A stretch of DNA of 64,000 nucleotides, taken from assembly GCA_023525975.1 (NCBI GenBank), contig CM042020.1, positions 13,694,001 through 13,758,000 on the forward strand, read 5' to 3'. A program made the translations under genes and the position numbers. This document shows, in pieces, positions 23,620 to 34,817 of this stretch (within the stretch, counting starts at the first letter, position 1; every line of letters begins with the position of its first letter). The stretch is from Smallanthus sonchifolius. Lineage: Eukaryota > Streptophyta > Magnoliopsida > Asterales > Asteraceae. The notes under the pieces are model-generated. The model had not been told where the DNA came from. It searched no databases and saw nothing but the letters and a program-made list of their open reading frames with translations.

Positions 23620-26600
23620 CTAGTTAGAGGGAGGGACCCAAGAACGTGCAGACTTGGGTGAGTGTGTTTTGAGACCAAAATCATCACTATGCTGGCACTC
23701 AATAGATCCAATGATAATACTTTGAGAGGATGACGGTGTGGACTTGGCTTTCCATTGTTGAATTAATTTTCCAAACCTTTTTACTCTATCAGCAGCAGAT
23801 GTGGCTTTGGCTGCTGATAGTTTTTTCTGGATCTTAAGATTTGCTGCTGATGGTTTTGACTGATCAGTAGCAAACTTGGTTGCTGCTGGCTTTGACTGAT
23901 CATCAGCAAACTTGATTGCTGCTGATGGCTTTGACTGATCAGCATCAAACTTGGTTATTGCTGATGACTTAGATTTGTTCTTCATGTTTTAGGCTTAAAT
24001 TGATCAGCAGCACTCCTGATTGCTTCGGACTGTTCAACCACAATTACTTGCTTCTCCTTCTTTACCTTCCTGTTGAAAGTGGGTTTTTCTGTAGGAGTTC
24101 TTCTATAGACCGGCTTCTGTCTAGGAAGGATCTTGATTGTTGTTGCTGATGATTGAGAGAGCTGGTTGAAAGGATTGAATTTACAATTTGCAGCAAAGTG
24201 ATCTGATTCACCACATATGATGCAAGATTGTTGAGCTTTTGGGATCTGCTTCCTTGGTGGAGAGAGATATTTTCTGAAATGAGTTGTTTTTGCTTCATAG
24301 CTTCTTACCTTCTTGTTCTTGTTTGTTTTCTCAAAGGCTTGTTGCTTGAGATTTCGTTGCTACTGAAGGTAATAGAAGCAGGTGCTTGCAGTATGATTGT
24401 ATTTGCCACAAACAAAACATGATTTAGCAATTTTATCCCTTTGAAAGTACACATAGTCCTTTCTTTTGAATAAATCTTTGAAATTCCAGGGATGAGTTTT
24501 GTTATGTTCAAAAGTAGCTTCCTCCAATGTTTTCTGAACATATGGAGTTTTCTCTCCAGGTGCATGACAGATGTCAAACACCTCTCTTGGTTGGTTGGCT
24601 TGGTGGTTTGTGGAGGTTGAGGATTGTCCCTTTTCAATAATCAGCTTTCTTCTTTCATGAGGATAGCTGATTTTGATTTGCTTAGTGAGTTGAGTTACTA
24701 GTATGGAAGGAATAAAGGGACTTGGACCATTTGTTTGAATTACTCTACCAGATTTGGTGGTTTTTAGAATTACTTCATTGGTAGGGAGTAATGGGGCTTC
24801 ACTGGTTTCAGTGGATTCTGAGCAAGTGGACTCAGATTCAGTTGAGGTATTGCATTCTTGCACAACTGTTTCTTCCTTGGAAGGATCAAGGTTTCGGTTT
24901 GCATGGTCAAGGTTTGTGAGGTTGAAGTTAGGTTCATGGATGGCTACATAGTCAGCAGGTGGTGGTACAGATTTGTAAGTCTTCTCAGCTTGATACCCAA
25001 GACCAGCAGTCACCTTCTCATGAATTTGAGCATCCAAAACTTTTTGGATGCAAATTCATATTTGTCAACATGAACCTTTTGTTCTGCCAGCTCATCTCTT
25101 GTAGCTTTTAGCTTAACCAATAGATCATCAATCTGAGTTTCAAGATTTGTTTGTTCATGTGTTAATGATGAAATTTCTTTCTTTAGATAGTTAATCTTTT
25201 CTTTCTAACTGTTTTCAACCTTTTTGAATTTAGATTTCATTTTATGAAACTCTTCATTTTGATCTATAAGATTTTGGTTATGCTTTCTATATCCTAGAAC
25301 CTTATCAATGCAAGCTTGAGAATATAGATGTTCATATACCTGAGGTGGTATCTCCTTGGTGTCTGCCATGAGAGCTTGGTTGTTAGCTGTTGGTTCTTCA
25401 TATTGAAAACTCCAGTCAAAATCAGTTGTTCCCACTTGTTGAGTTGCACAAGCTGTAGTTTGAGCAGGAGGAGTGTTTTGACCTGCCTGACTTTGATGTG
25501 TCTGTCTTGGCTGTGCAGCAGCTGGGTTTGCCTTTGGTGCTTTACATTCTCTGGCAAAATGGCCAAGTTGATTACAGTTGTAACATCTTAGCTTGCTCTT
25601 GTCCAACCCAACTCTAGTGTTAGAGTTGTTGCTTGGAATAGGTCTTCCAGTTCTAGAGTAGAACCTTTTAGCTCTAAGAGATAACATAGCATAAGAGTGT
25701 TGTATGTTCATTTCTTCTAGGTCATCTGGATGAAAATACTCCAGATCTTCTTTGATAAATGACATATTTCTTGGGTTTTCAGAGACAAATGCAGCAGAGT
25801 TATTTTGAGGTGGGGCTTCAAGGAGAAAAGGTGAGTTGCTAGTTTATGAGTTGGGAGTTTGCGGATGGGTAACAATGGGAGGATAGTAGTTACTTGAACT
25901 TGGAACTGAGTGGTCAGAGTGTAGTGCAGAGGAAGTGGTGGATGATAAGGATGAGGATGAATGACCCGAGCTTCTTTCTCTGGCTTGAATCATTTCCAGC
26001 TCATATGTCTTCAGCATACCAAACAGCTCAGTCATTTGGAGAGTCTTTAGGTTTTCAGTTCTTCTGATTGACATTGTGTAGAGTGTCTAACAACTTGGAA
26101 GAGATCTAATAAACTTTTTGAGAATGTCTTCATTCTCCAGCTTGACTTTAGAGCACTCCAGCTCTCCCACAAGATAGGTGTACCTGTTGTATAGAGTGGT
26201 AAGGGACTCACCATCCTTGTAGACAAAGTTTTCATACTGTTGCTTTAGAATGTCTATTCTATTTTCTTTCACTTCTTCATAACCAGCAAACATCTTTTCA
26301 AGAGTTTCCCATAGCTCTTTGGCAGTTTTGTATTCTCCAAAGTTATGAAAAACTTCATTTGGCAAGCACATCTGTATATCTCCCAGAGCTTTAAAATCTA
26401 CCTCCATCTTCTTGATGTCTTCTTCAGAATATTTGGAGGCTTCTTTAGGAACAGATGGACCTCCAGAGTCAGCAGAAGCCACCATAGGCACATACGGACC
26501 ATATTCTTGGTAGCAGAAGAAACTTTCCATTCTATTCTTCCACATGTCATAATCTTCTCCAGACACCAGTCTTGGTGGTCTGTGAAGACTTCCAACATCA

Positions 26601-26623
26601 TCAAATCCAGTATTATGTGCCAT
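23620..26623 (-). pseudogene. SIRE-like gag with three zinc knuckles
   Basis: The start is ATG at 26623 (MAHNTGFDDVG), about 100 nt inside the 5' LTR border. Residues 1-190 form a copia-type gag domain (DYDMWKNRMESFF, LWETLEKMFAGYEEVKENRI). There are three CX2CX4HX4C knuckles: CYNCNQLGHFAREC (about 25570), CFVCGKYNHTASTC (about 24400) and CIICGESDHFAANC (about 24210). A Lys/Ala-rich linker (23985-23800) repeats KFADDQSKPSA-like units. In-frame stops near 26085 and 25843 and frame changes near 25200-25040, 24360-24300 and 24000 disable it. Confidence 0.82.
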
Positions 26624-26710
26624 ACTTTGGATAGATGATTTAGCAGCTAAGAGATAAAACAACCAGATAGTGATTAAACAAGTGTTAGTTTGTTTAATCT
26701 TAGAGCCAAA

Positions 26711-26722
26711 GCTCTGATACCG
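26711..26722 (-). other. Primer-binding site (initiator tRNA-Met type)
   Basis: The minus strand reads GGTATCAGAGC immediately inside the 5' LTR, complementary to the 3' end of plant initiator tRNA-Met, the usual primer for copia and many Ty3 elements. Confidence 0.8.
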
Positions 26723-26724
26723 CT

Positions 26725-27424
26725 TGTAGGATCGGTGTTTTACAAGATGGTTCTATTTAGTTGATATTGGCGGAAACAATCACAACTATGCAATGTAAAC
26801 AAGAAACAATGATAATACTGATAAGTGCAAAGTGTATTAATCTTCAATGTTTACAAGTTATAGATAAAACTCTAAGGAAGCACACTTATACAATGAAAAG
26901 ATACAATACATATAAAGGAACTTAGAATCAAGACAGACTCTTGATTCTAAGGATCAGATCAAACACAAGCCGTTGATCTTTGACAGTTACAAGTTACACT
27001 ACAATTGGTAGACAACTAAAAGACAAACTGCAACAAACAATATGAATCATGTCAAAAGTCTTCTTAGGAATCTTTGCAGGAGACTTCAAAAGTAGTAGCT
27101 TTGTCTTTAATCATCTGCACCAATAACATTCCTTCTGCTGATAGATGTGTCAAGGTTTCAACAAAAGGTGTCAGTAGCAAAGTCAAAGCTACTGATGATT
27201 TGCCTATCAGCAGCATCAATGTTTGATGCTGATGAGAAGCCTATCAGCAGCAACTTTGGACTTCAGCAGATAAGGCTATCCACAGCATAGTTGGTCATCC
27301 GCAGTAGAACTTAACTATCCGCAGCATATGCCTTATCCGCAGCAACTTTGTAAGTCAGCAGAATTGTTGAGTCCGCAGCATATGTACTTAGTGAATTTTA
27401 TAGCCATCAGTCTTTATCTCTACA
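26725..27424 (-). repeat. SIRE-like 5' LTR, complete
   Basis: 700 bp with TG/CA ends. Its outer part (27200-27385) is filled with CAGCAGCAA/CCGCAGCAT-type repeats that are missing from the shortened partner at 14118-14600. Confidence 0.85.
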
Positions 27425-28046
27425 TATTCCACAAGCTCGAGCTTTTGGTTCAACACCCTTATCTTTAGCAAGTTGCATGACCACTTTCCTTAATTCAGCA
27501 ACTTCAGTTTCTAGATTAGGATTTCTCACTTCCTTGACATCTCATGGCGTGTCAACGTACCACTCTTCTTCTTGTGCTGAGTGCTTTGAATCCTCCGCTA
27601 TGGATGTGAGCAAAGCTCTAATTTTAGTCGGAATTTTATCGAGTAGAGCTCCTCCACTAGAGGCATTTATCAGTCACCTTTCCATTGGTTCTAACCCTTC
27701 ACAGAAGTGTTGCAGGAGTTGATGTTCAGATATGCCATGTTGTGGGCATCGAGCACACAACTTCTTGAATCTTTCCCAATAAGAGTATAAGGCCTCTCTT
27801 TTTGCTTGCCTTATCCCAATCATCTCTTTACACAGGATTGAAGCTTTCACTTTTGGGAAGTATTTGTCTAGAAAAAGCCTTGCAAGATCATTCCAAGTAG
27901 TTACCGTACCCGGTGGTAGGTAATAGAGCCATTCCTTAGCTGAGTCTTGGAGAGATAAGGGGAATGCCCTTAGCTTGATTTGGTCTTCAGTTACGTTGTG
28001 TAGCTTCGTGCCCGAACACACAACATGGAACTCCTTGAGAAACTCG
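27425..28046 (-). pseudogene. Athila-like gag, N-terminal part
   Basis: Encodes the Retrotrans_gag domain: EFLKEFHVVCSGTKL, LRAFPLSLQDSAKEWLYYL, TWNDLARLFLDKYFP and YSYWERFKKLCARCP. It is separated from its C-terminal part (14117 and below) by the copia insertion. Its 5' end runs without a gap into the Athila LTR at about 28047: the primer-binding site, leader and first gag codons have been lost. Confidence 0.85.
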
Positions 28047-29422
28047 TGGGTGTCGAATCCACCAAATAAATTGTGTAGTAAACCTACTTGACACACTAAG
28101 AATAGTATGAATGGAAGTAAGGTTCGTGTCCTCAGGGATACAGATTAACTTAATTATACCAAAAAAGTTTGAACACAGATCCAGTTGTTAAACTCAAATG
28201 ATTTGAAGGGGGGGTTTTGATTATGAAAAAGATTGATACTAAAAACGTTAATTAAATTGTAGGTTGAATTCAAATATTTTAAAAACAATTCCAACACAAA
28301 GGTAATTTCTTTGATTTGATTCGACTTACGATCATTAAAAATTATGGTGCAATGATAATTTAATTTAAACGGTTTGTATCGATAGTAGACATCGCGCCGT
28401 TCGGATATCCACTCCGTCTAATGTCTAACCAAGCGCGGTTCGTTGATTAGAGTTAACCCGCTACTCTAAGTTCACGCCGTTCGGAATGTTCAATTAGATT
28501 GAATGATTCTATAACGATTTTGGGTTCATAGACACACACAAAACATTATTTGTTCCTTGAATCAAGAATTAAAATCCGATTAGGGTTTTAAAAAGTGAAG
28601 AACTTTATTAGAAAAATTAATAAGTTGATCAAGTTTATTAACAATCTAATATATACCGGATTAGATCCGGGTTTAAAATCAAGAATCACACAAACAAACC
28701 ATTGGAATAAACGGATCACATAATCGTCTCACATAAGATTCGAATCAAACCATAAAAATAAACCGTAGTGTCGGAATTAAAACGACTTAGCCGGACATGA
28801 CGGCTAAATCAAACAAACGAGTTCAAGAATGAAAACGAAATTAAAAAAAACTAAAACTTACGACCAGAAATTAACTGTATTGAAAAGTTAAATCCCAATC
28901 GCTTCTAATGGATTTCTTGGTTTTTCTAACCGCCGTCGACCCAAGTCCAAGAAAAAGAGATTGTGATGATGCCCCCCTTTAATCCCACGTAGGTATCCAT
29001 ATATATCTCTATCTTCCCATATATTCATATAATATATTATATTAATAGATTGAAATCTATAAAATATAATATTTCAAAATTTGGGTATCTCTTTTTTTTT
29101 CTTTTAGCAGCTCCACATGGCCGTTTCAACTTTTCTAAGAAACATCAAAACGGTCGTTTCGAGGTTCTGTCCAAAATTTCCTTTACCCTCAAAATTCAAG
29201 TTTTTAATCTCCAAGACTCTTTCCAACCCTCTCCAATCTTCTTTGTAATCTCTCGCAATAGCTCTGCACCTACAAAAACATCAAAAACTATCCAAAGTAG
29301 ATTTCGTTCCACTAAAACAAGTGTTGCACAAAATGATGAATTGTGGATATGATAAATGCATGAAATGTAATAAAAATGGATGCTAAAATTGTGATAAAAC
29401 ATGCCTAAATATGCAACTAACA
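28047..29422 (-). repeat. 5' LTR of the Athila-like element
   Basis: Direct repeat of 9999-11378. Ends ATGCAACTAACA on the plus strand, followed by the aacat target duplication. Short indels and substitutions separate the two copies. Confidence 0.82.
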
Positions 29423-29699
29423 AACATGAAATAAATTACATATGGAAGCCAAAATCAGGGAAGCTTACATGATTTTGGATTGAGAACTAAGAAGCCTTAA
29501 TCGAGTACGTGGATGTCAGAGCAGTTGCTGGAACTTGAAGCCCTAATCGAGTAATCGTGGAACAGAACTACAGAAGGTTGCGGGAATAGGGGTATGACGC
29601 ATAAATGAGAATATGGTTTTCTACTTTACTTAGTTAGATGTTAGGGTAATAAAATAAAATAAAAATTAAATAATATAAAAAGTTTAGATAAAATAAAGT
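29423..29699. other. Intergenic DNA
   Basis: No gene or element end recognised. Confidence 0.3.
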
Positions 29700-29958
29700 A
29701 GAAATATACAAAAATCTTTAACGAACAACATAAACAAACGAACACGAACGTAAATGAATAAACGTTCACAAACACTTTACCGAACGTTCACGAACACAAT
29801 TAAACGAACGGGTCATTTGTTAATGTTCGTTCATTTAGTTAACCGAACAGAATTCCTTGTTCATGTTCGTTCATTTATTAAACGAACGTACGTAAACGAA
29901 CTTCCCGCCGAACGGTTCACAAACTGTTCGCAGAACATTATGTTCGTTTACGGTCCTA
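29700..29958. mobile_element. hAT-like end tiled with ACGAACG/CGTTCGT words
   Basis: Dense alternating ACGAACG, GTTCGTTCATTTA and GTTCACGAACA words end at CGTTTACGGTCCTA, whose complement starts TAGGACCGTAAACG, close to the TAGGGCTGTAAACG end at 345. The left end and target duplication were not found. Confidence 0.45.
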
Positions 29959-30209
29959 GTTAAAGGACATATTTGAAGTAGGTCTAATTAGTGTGATGCC
30001 CAAAACTTTTCTTTCCAGTTATAGTTATATTGTGATGTTAAATATACGGTACTTTTATTTTGATAACTTCTAATTTCTTTATCTAATACTGATATTTATA
30101 TAACCTTCCAATAATTATAACATAATATAAAGAGAATAATAAGCTGTGAGATATACAAAGAGCTAGTAAAAACTAAAGTGTGACAGATCATTTAACTCTA
30201 AAAATCCAA

Positions 30210-30586
30210 TATATACTATCTAATAAATAAAGGTTTTTGTGAAACACTTGTTAATCTCTAATGTATTCTCACCATTTTTTTCCGTCTTTCTCTCCTATTA
30301 ATTATACAAATTTTCTTTAAATGTTTTTATAATTTTTTATTTCCCACCTCTCTGCTATTAAATAATAATGCTTTATATAATTCTTTTTATAAAACGCTTT
30401 TTTTATTTTAAAAAAATAGGTTTGTTTATAACATTTTTTCATTCTTTTTATAAAATTTTTAAAAAATAGAATTTGTATTAAGAAACTATGTAATATGTCA
30501 TAAATATGTAATATGTAAATCTTTATTACTAAATATATAACATTGCATTTATTCAATCCGTGTAATACACCGGGTTTCTAACCTAG
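30210..30586 (+). mobile_element. Small non-autonomous Helitron, copy 1
   Basis: Starts TATATACTATCTAATAAATA after an A and ends with a short hairpin (CCGTGTAATACACCGG), a spacer and CTAG before a T. These are the Helitron features: insertion into AT, no target duplication, 3' hairpin plus CTRR. The 5' dinucleotide is TA instead of TC. The same ends occur inverted at 34272-34697. Confidence 0.65.
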
Positions 30587-30777
30587 TATAAATAATATAT
30601 ACAAGGTGTTTATAAACCATTGAAACCGATCAACCTGTAAATTTTAAAATTTATACAGCTGAGTTCACGATACTGTAAAAGTAAGAAACTATTTACAAGA
30701 ATCAATAAGAGGCAGCCAAACCTTGATGACTTTTATGAAAAATACAAACTAACCCTAACCAGATGATAAATACAAGA

Positions 30778-32757
30778 TCAATTCATAGACCCTTCATCAT
30801 CATTATTATCTGTAACCTCAATGTTCCAAGATTCAACTCCAAAAACTTCTTCAATCATGCTACCAGTGGACAAGAAATCAGCTTTATCTCTTGGAAATAA
30901 AAAGTACCCTCCATCCCAAACTCTGGAATCCTCAAAGATAAACCTCGCATCATCGTTATGATCAAAAACCGGATCTTTAATACTAAAACCGTAACTTTGA
31001 ATCTCATCCACACACGAATCATCATCTTCTTCAGACGGGTCATTTACCTGCAACTCATCATCATCACTGTCAGCATTCATCGAATCAAATCTATTCTGTT
31101 CAGCCCTTCTTTGCAGCACGAACACATTGAAGTAATAACTGACGATTTCTTGATTAGTTCGCGAAGGGAACGTTTCTGCAAGTTTTTCCCAAAAGTTTTT
31201 CCCTAAAGAGGCAGGATTCGAGTACACGACCTCATGAAAAAACTGTTCCTGTTCTTCAGTCCAATTGCAGGCAACAAAATCTCCCATGGAATCAAATCCA
31301 AGGGCTGAGAATCTTTCACGCCCGATGTTTACTCTTAGATTCTCTCTTGCTTCGGTTATATGTTGTCTGACGCATCTTAGAGAACCGAGATCTTCACAAA
31401 AACAGTCATTTCTTCCTTTCCCAACTGCAAAACCGCTGCTCACAGTTGAATTTGATTCGGGCATGGGGATGACACACGACCCCAAAAACTTATTTTCATC
31501 ATCATTCGTGTCATATCCGCAACATTCCGGAATACTGGCTTGATATTCGGGTCCCACCGGAACTTCTTTCGGAGGAGGATATCGAAAGAGACAAGAATAA
31601 GAATCATCCTTCTGAACTAATGTTGTTTGTTGGTCTGTGATCTTGCCACTTTCAAATTGGCAGTCATTTTCAGGAATTTCTATAGGGAAAAGGCCATCGG
31701 CTAAAAAGAATCATACTTCATAGCATGAGTTAATCACAAAAGGAAGAAACGAAAAGAAGTTGGTGCCCGAAAACACAATCATTTGAAGAAATGACAAATA
31801 GGTTAAACTAAAAGATTTAACCAAACAAAATGGGTCAGGCGGGCCAAACAGGTTGAAGGTCATCTTTTAGATTTCAAATGCATAGAACTTTATGACAAGG
31901 TTTATCAAAAACAAAATTAGATAATTATTATACTAATATTGTTTGTGTAATTATATCAACACGTTATTTATTTATAAAATAACCAAAAAATGAAGGTTCT
32001 TTCTGATCCGACCAGTTTGAGTCCGTAACCATCTTGACCCGATTCCCAACTTGCATGCCCTGCCCATTTTGCCACCTTTGGTTAAACCACATAACACGGA
32101 ACTCTTATTTCACTGGGCAAAACAGAGACTGTGAAAATAGTTTTACAAACTTCCTCTAAAGATAATACACTGATGACCCACATTAAAGTACCTCTAAAAC
32201 AAAACAAACATACCCAGCAAAAACTACCTCTAAAACATGAGGTCCAATAAAGTTTTGCCTGAAGATAAACAAATAACAATTTGAAAGCTGGAAGAACCTC
32301 AGAATGAGATGTGTTTCCAAAAAAAGAAATGTGAATCAAATTCATGGTATGTCCAAAAAGCAGAAAAAAGGTGTCTGAAATCTGAATGTGCATTTTCATA
32401 GTGATAATTAACTGCTTAAACTATGGATACTTAAGTAAATCCACATTTACAGCAATGCTTAAATAGTGAGAAAATCATAACCAGTTTACCAAAAAACAAC
32501 ATTCAGATTGATTAGTCACTTCAGAACAAAATTATTAGTTTAAACACACATCCAAAATACCCCCTAATACACAAACAAAATATTAAATAAGCGAATCTTT
32601 CAAACTCCCCTCACCCACCTGAGCTGCAAGGTTTTAGGGGCACATCTTTTAAAGGAAATTCCAAACAGGAAACAAACTGGTAACTATTTTCCAATTTCAA
32701 GTGTTTGGATGAAACAACATCATACTCTTCTTCAGCCAATTGACGTTTCTGTACCAT
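30778..32757 (-). CDS. ELM2/SANT-domain nuclear protein, two coding exons
   Basis: Exon 1 is 32757-32619 (ATG GTA CAG, MVQKRQLAEEEYD), exon 2 is 31700-30778. The intron (32618-31701) has GT and AG borders, the phase-1 junction codon becomes Ala, and the joined length is 1,062 nt, giving 353 residues. Around residue 85 is the ELM2 start PVGPEYQASIP. Further on, an RQHITEARENLR block and then WTEEQEQFFHEVVYSNPAS with FPSRTNQEIVSYYFNVF form a SANT/Myb-like helix bundle. The C-terminal third is acidic (SDDDELQ, SEEDDDSC). In animals ELM2-SANT proteins such as MTA and CoREST recruit histone deacetylases. Plant members of this exact layout are known mainly as ELM2 domain-containing proteins, so a chromatin role is inferred. 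No frame damage is seen. Confidence 0.9.
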
Positions 32758-34110
32758 GTTTAACTGCACAATGAAATAGAAAAAGAATTGTTTCATCAAC
32801 TTTTAAGACAAATTGATAGCTATGATACAGACTCAGATAATAAAAAAAACACCAACTTGCAAATTTTTGTACTAAAAGTAAAAGCTTTTGACAACAAACT
32901 TTATTTGAAAATAGTCCAATGTGAACTCATCTTTTGAATAAGGGGATAAAACATGTTCATGATCTAGAAAGGGTAGACTTATCAGTAGACCAGTCCCAAA
33001 TTATCGGTACACCATCCTCAATACAAGCCGTATCACCTTTTTTCTCCTCAATACGGGCCATATCGTGTGCGTTTTTTACTCATACGGGCTATATGATCCT
33101 TTTTTGCCTACAATCGGCATTTTGGAGGTCTCAACATGACTGATGTTACATAACGCTATCGGTTTGACTAAGCACAATACGGTCCGCATGATGTGACAGA
33201 CACAGTGGTGTAGGATTGAGAGGATGGTATACCGATATCATGATCCTCTAGAAACTGCATATACTTTCACCACAATCTTCATAAAAAGCTGTTTGATTGG
33301 ACAACAAAGTGTCCCACTTTAGACTCTAATTTTGAAAGACAGGTCAAAAGTTTATATGACTACATATTCTATAATAGTAACTTTCTCAATTGATGTCCAC
33401 ACACGAAAACATTTAACACCAATGACGTGGCAAGAAACAAGAATTCTTTAAATTTTAAGAAGAGACCTAACAAAAAACAAGATTCTTTTGGCAAATTTTA
33501 GAATGTATAAGATTCCCACAACGGCATTAACTGTTTTATAGACATTACTGGGGAGCATCAGAGCATGTGAGTAATAATAATAATGGGCACATGTCAAGTC
33601 AACACTAAAGAAAGCCCAAAACAATTGTCACATGAACAAGAAAAGAAAAAAGAAAAATAAATGTTTGGGTATTTAAAGAAACATGTAACTGAAAAAAAAA
33701 ATTAACAATTTAACCGTAACAAAAGTAAGCCTTATCCGCAATATGTAAATAAACACCAAATTTAATTGTTCCCTTATTTTACAACGAAACCCTAACCCTA
33801 GATCCCCAAATTGAAATTTTCAAAAATTAACACCGGTTATGGATACGAATCTCCTAAATCACAAACCATAGATCGAATAAAAACAATAACAAAAAGATCG
33901 AACTTCAAAACTACCTAAAAAAGATGATAGATCTGACGATGAATCAACGATAAATCGGAACACTAACCTAGAAACAGATTCCCAGAACAGCAGGCGTTGA
34001 AAAAGAGGTCAATCGATAGGCAAAGATGGTAATCGTAATAATCGGTGGAATTTTCGGAACGATCCGAGTAAGTCCAGACCGAATTTAGGGATTAGGGTTT
34101 GGAAAGAGAG
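32758..34110 (-). promoter_or_regulatory. 5' leader, leader intron and promoter of the ELM2/SANT gene
   Basis: Six bases before the ATG an acceptor (TGCAG, ending 32764) fits a leader intron. The best donor is CTAG|GTTAGT at 33968, giving an intron of about 1.2 kb. The leader exon upstream contains a telo-box (AAACCCTAAT, complement of 34091-34100) beside a CT-rich tract, common in 5' leaders of broadly expressed plant genes. Exact transcription start is unknown. A second possible donor lies near 33914. Confidence 0.6.
33002..33237. mobile_element. MITE-like insertion in the leader intron
   Basis: Terminal inverted repeats TATCGGTACACCATCCTC and (complement of the right end) TATCGGTATACCATCCTC, with inner ATACGGGCC/ATACGGTCC words. 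236 bp, no coding capacity. The target duplication could not be fixed, so the superfamily is open. Confidence 0.6.
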
Positions 34111-34271
34111 AGATCGACGAAAAGACGAACACGAATCGCGCGAGAAAAAGGGTAAAGCGGCGGTCAGCGTTTGCCTTTAAAATTAAAATTTAAAATATAT
34201 AACCTTTTTTATCGTGGTACAATTTTTAATTATATTTATTTTTTTAATTATCATTCTGATTATATTATTCA

Positions 34272-34697
34272 CTAGTTTAGATCCCGTGTATACACACGGG
34301 TGAAAAATATCAATAAATAAAATTATTAAATATTTATGTGTATATTTTACACGTGTAAAAATGTATCATATACTAAGGATAGAAAATAAAACTCAAAATA
34401 TGCAAAAACTAATATATAATTAGGTTTCAAAAATAAATTAAATACTATTTAATGTAATTTGTTTTTCATTTATTATTGGACTAAAAATAAAAGTTAAATA
34501 ATTAGATTTTCAAAGTTTCATAAGTAATTTAAAATAATTATTTTTTATTAGTATAATTAATATTTTCTTTAAATATATATTGTTGTTAAAAATAGGAGGT
34601 GCATTTAATAAGAGAGAGAGGCGGGAAAAAATTAATGAGAATAAATGTGGAGCCGACACGTGTCATGGAAAAACCTTTATTTATTATATGGTATAGA
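34272..34697 (-). mobile_element. Small non-autonomous Helitron, copy 2
   Basis: On the minus strand it begins TCTATACCATATAATAAATA after an A, and ends with a perfect hairpin (CCCGTGTGTATACACGGG), a short spacer and CTAG before a T: textbook Helitron ends. It shares both ends with 30210-30586 and lies about 170 bp upstream of the ELM2/SANT leader. Confidence 0.75.
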
Positions 34698-34817
34698 TTA
34701 AATAAATTACTTTAATACACGTAAAAATTATAAATACTAGCCATAGTCCTTAAGTTACGATGACTGTTTTTTTATTAAAAAAAAAGATTATTTATTTAGC
34801 AAACTCAAGTTTACTTT

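Larger units (their letters stand above)
14118..27424 (-). mobile_element. SIRE-like Ty1/copia retrotransposon, full span
   Basis: Flanked by tattc (14113-14117 and 27425-27429). The termini are TGTAGGATCGG and TCTCTACA on the plus strand. On the minus strand the order is 5' LTR (27424-26725), primer-binding site, gag with zinc knuckles, protease and GAG-pre-integrase domain, a large deletion removing the integrase core and most of reverse transcriptase, RNase H, then a very long extra ORF and a shortened 3' LTR. A solo LTR interrupts RNase H. The extra 3' ORF is the hallmark of the SIRE/Maximus lineage. Many stops and frameshifts make it non-autonomous. Confidence 0.85.
9999..29422 (-). mobile_element. 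Athila-like Ty3 retrotransposon, interrupted
   Basis: Two related direct repeats (9999-11378 and 28047-29422) flank a minus-strand internal region, and the whole is bordered by the 5-bp duplication aacat (9994-9998 and 29423-29427). The internal region keeps gag and the protease (catalytic DLGAS), but reverse transcriptase, RNase H and integrase are missing. The primer-binding region is also lost: gag runs straight into the right LTR near 28047. The gag-protease region is split by a complete SIRE-like copia element at 14118-27424. The element is therefore non-autonomous. Confidence 0.8.

Noticed and set aside
29050..29423. Open frames on both strands next to the Athila LTR
   Set aside because: Inside the LTR; equivalent positions in the other LTR (near 11000-11370) do not keep the frame.
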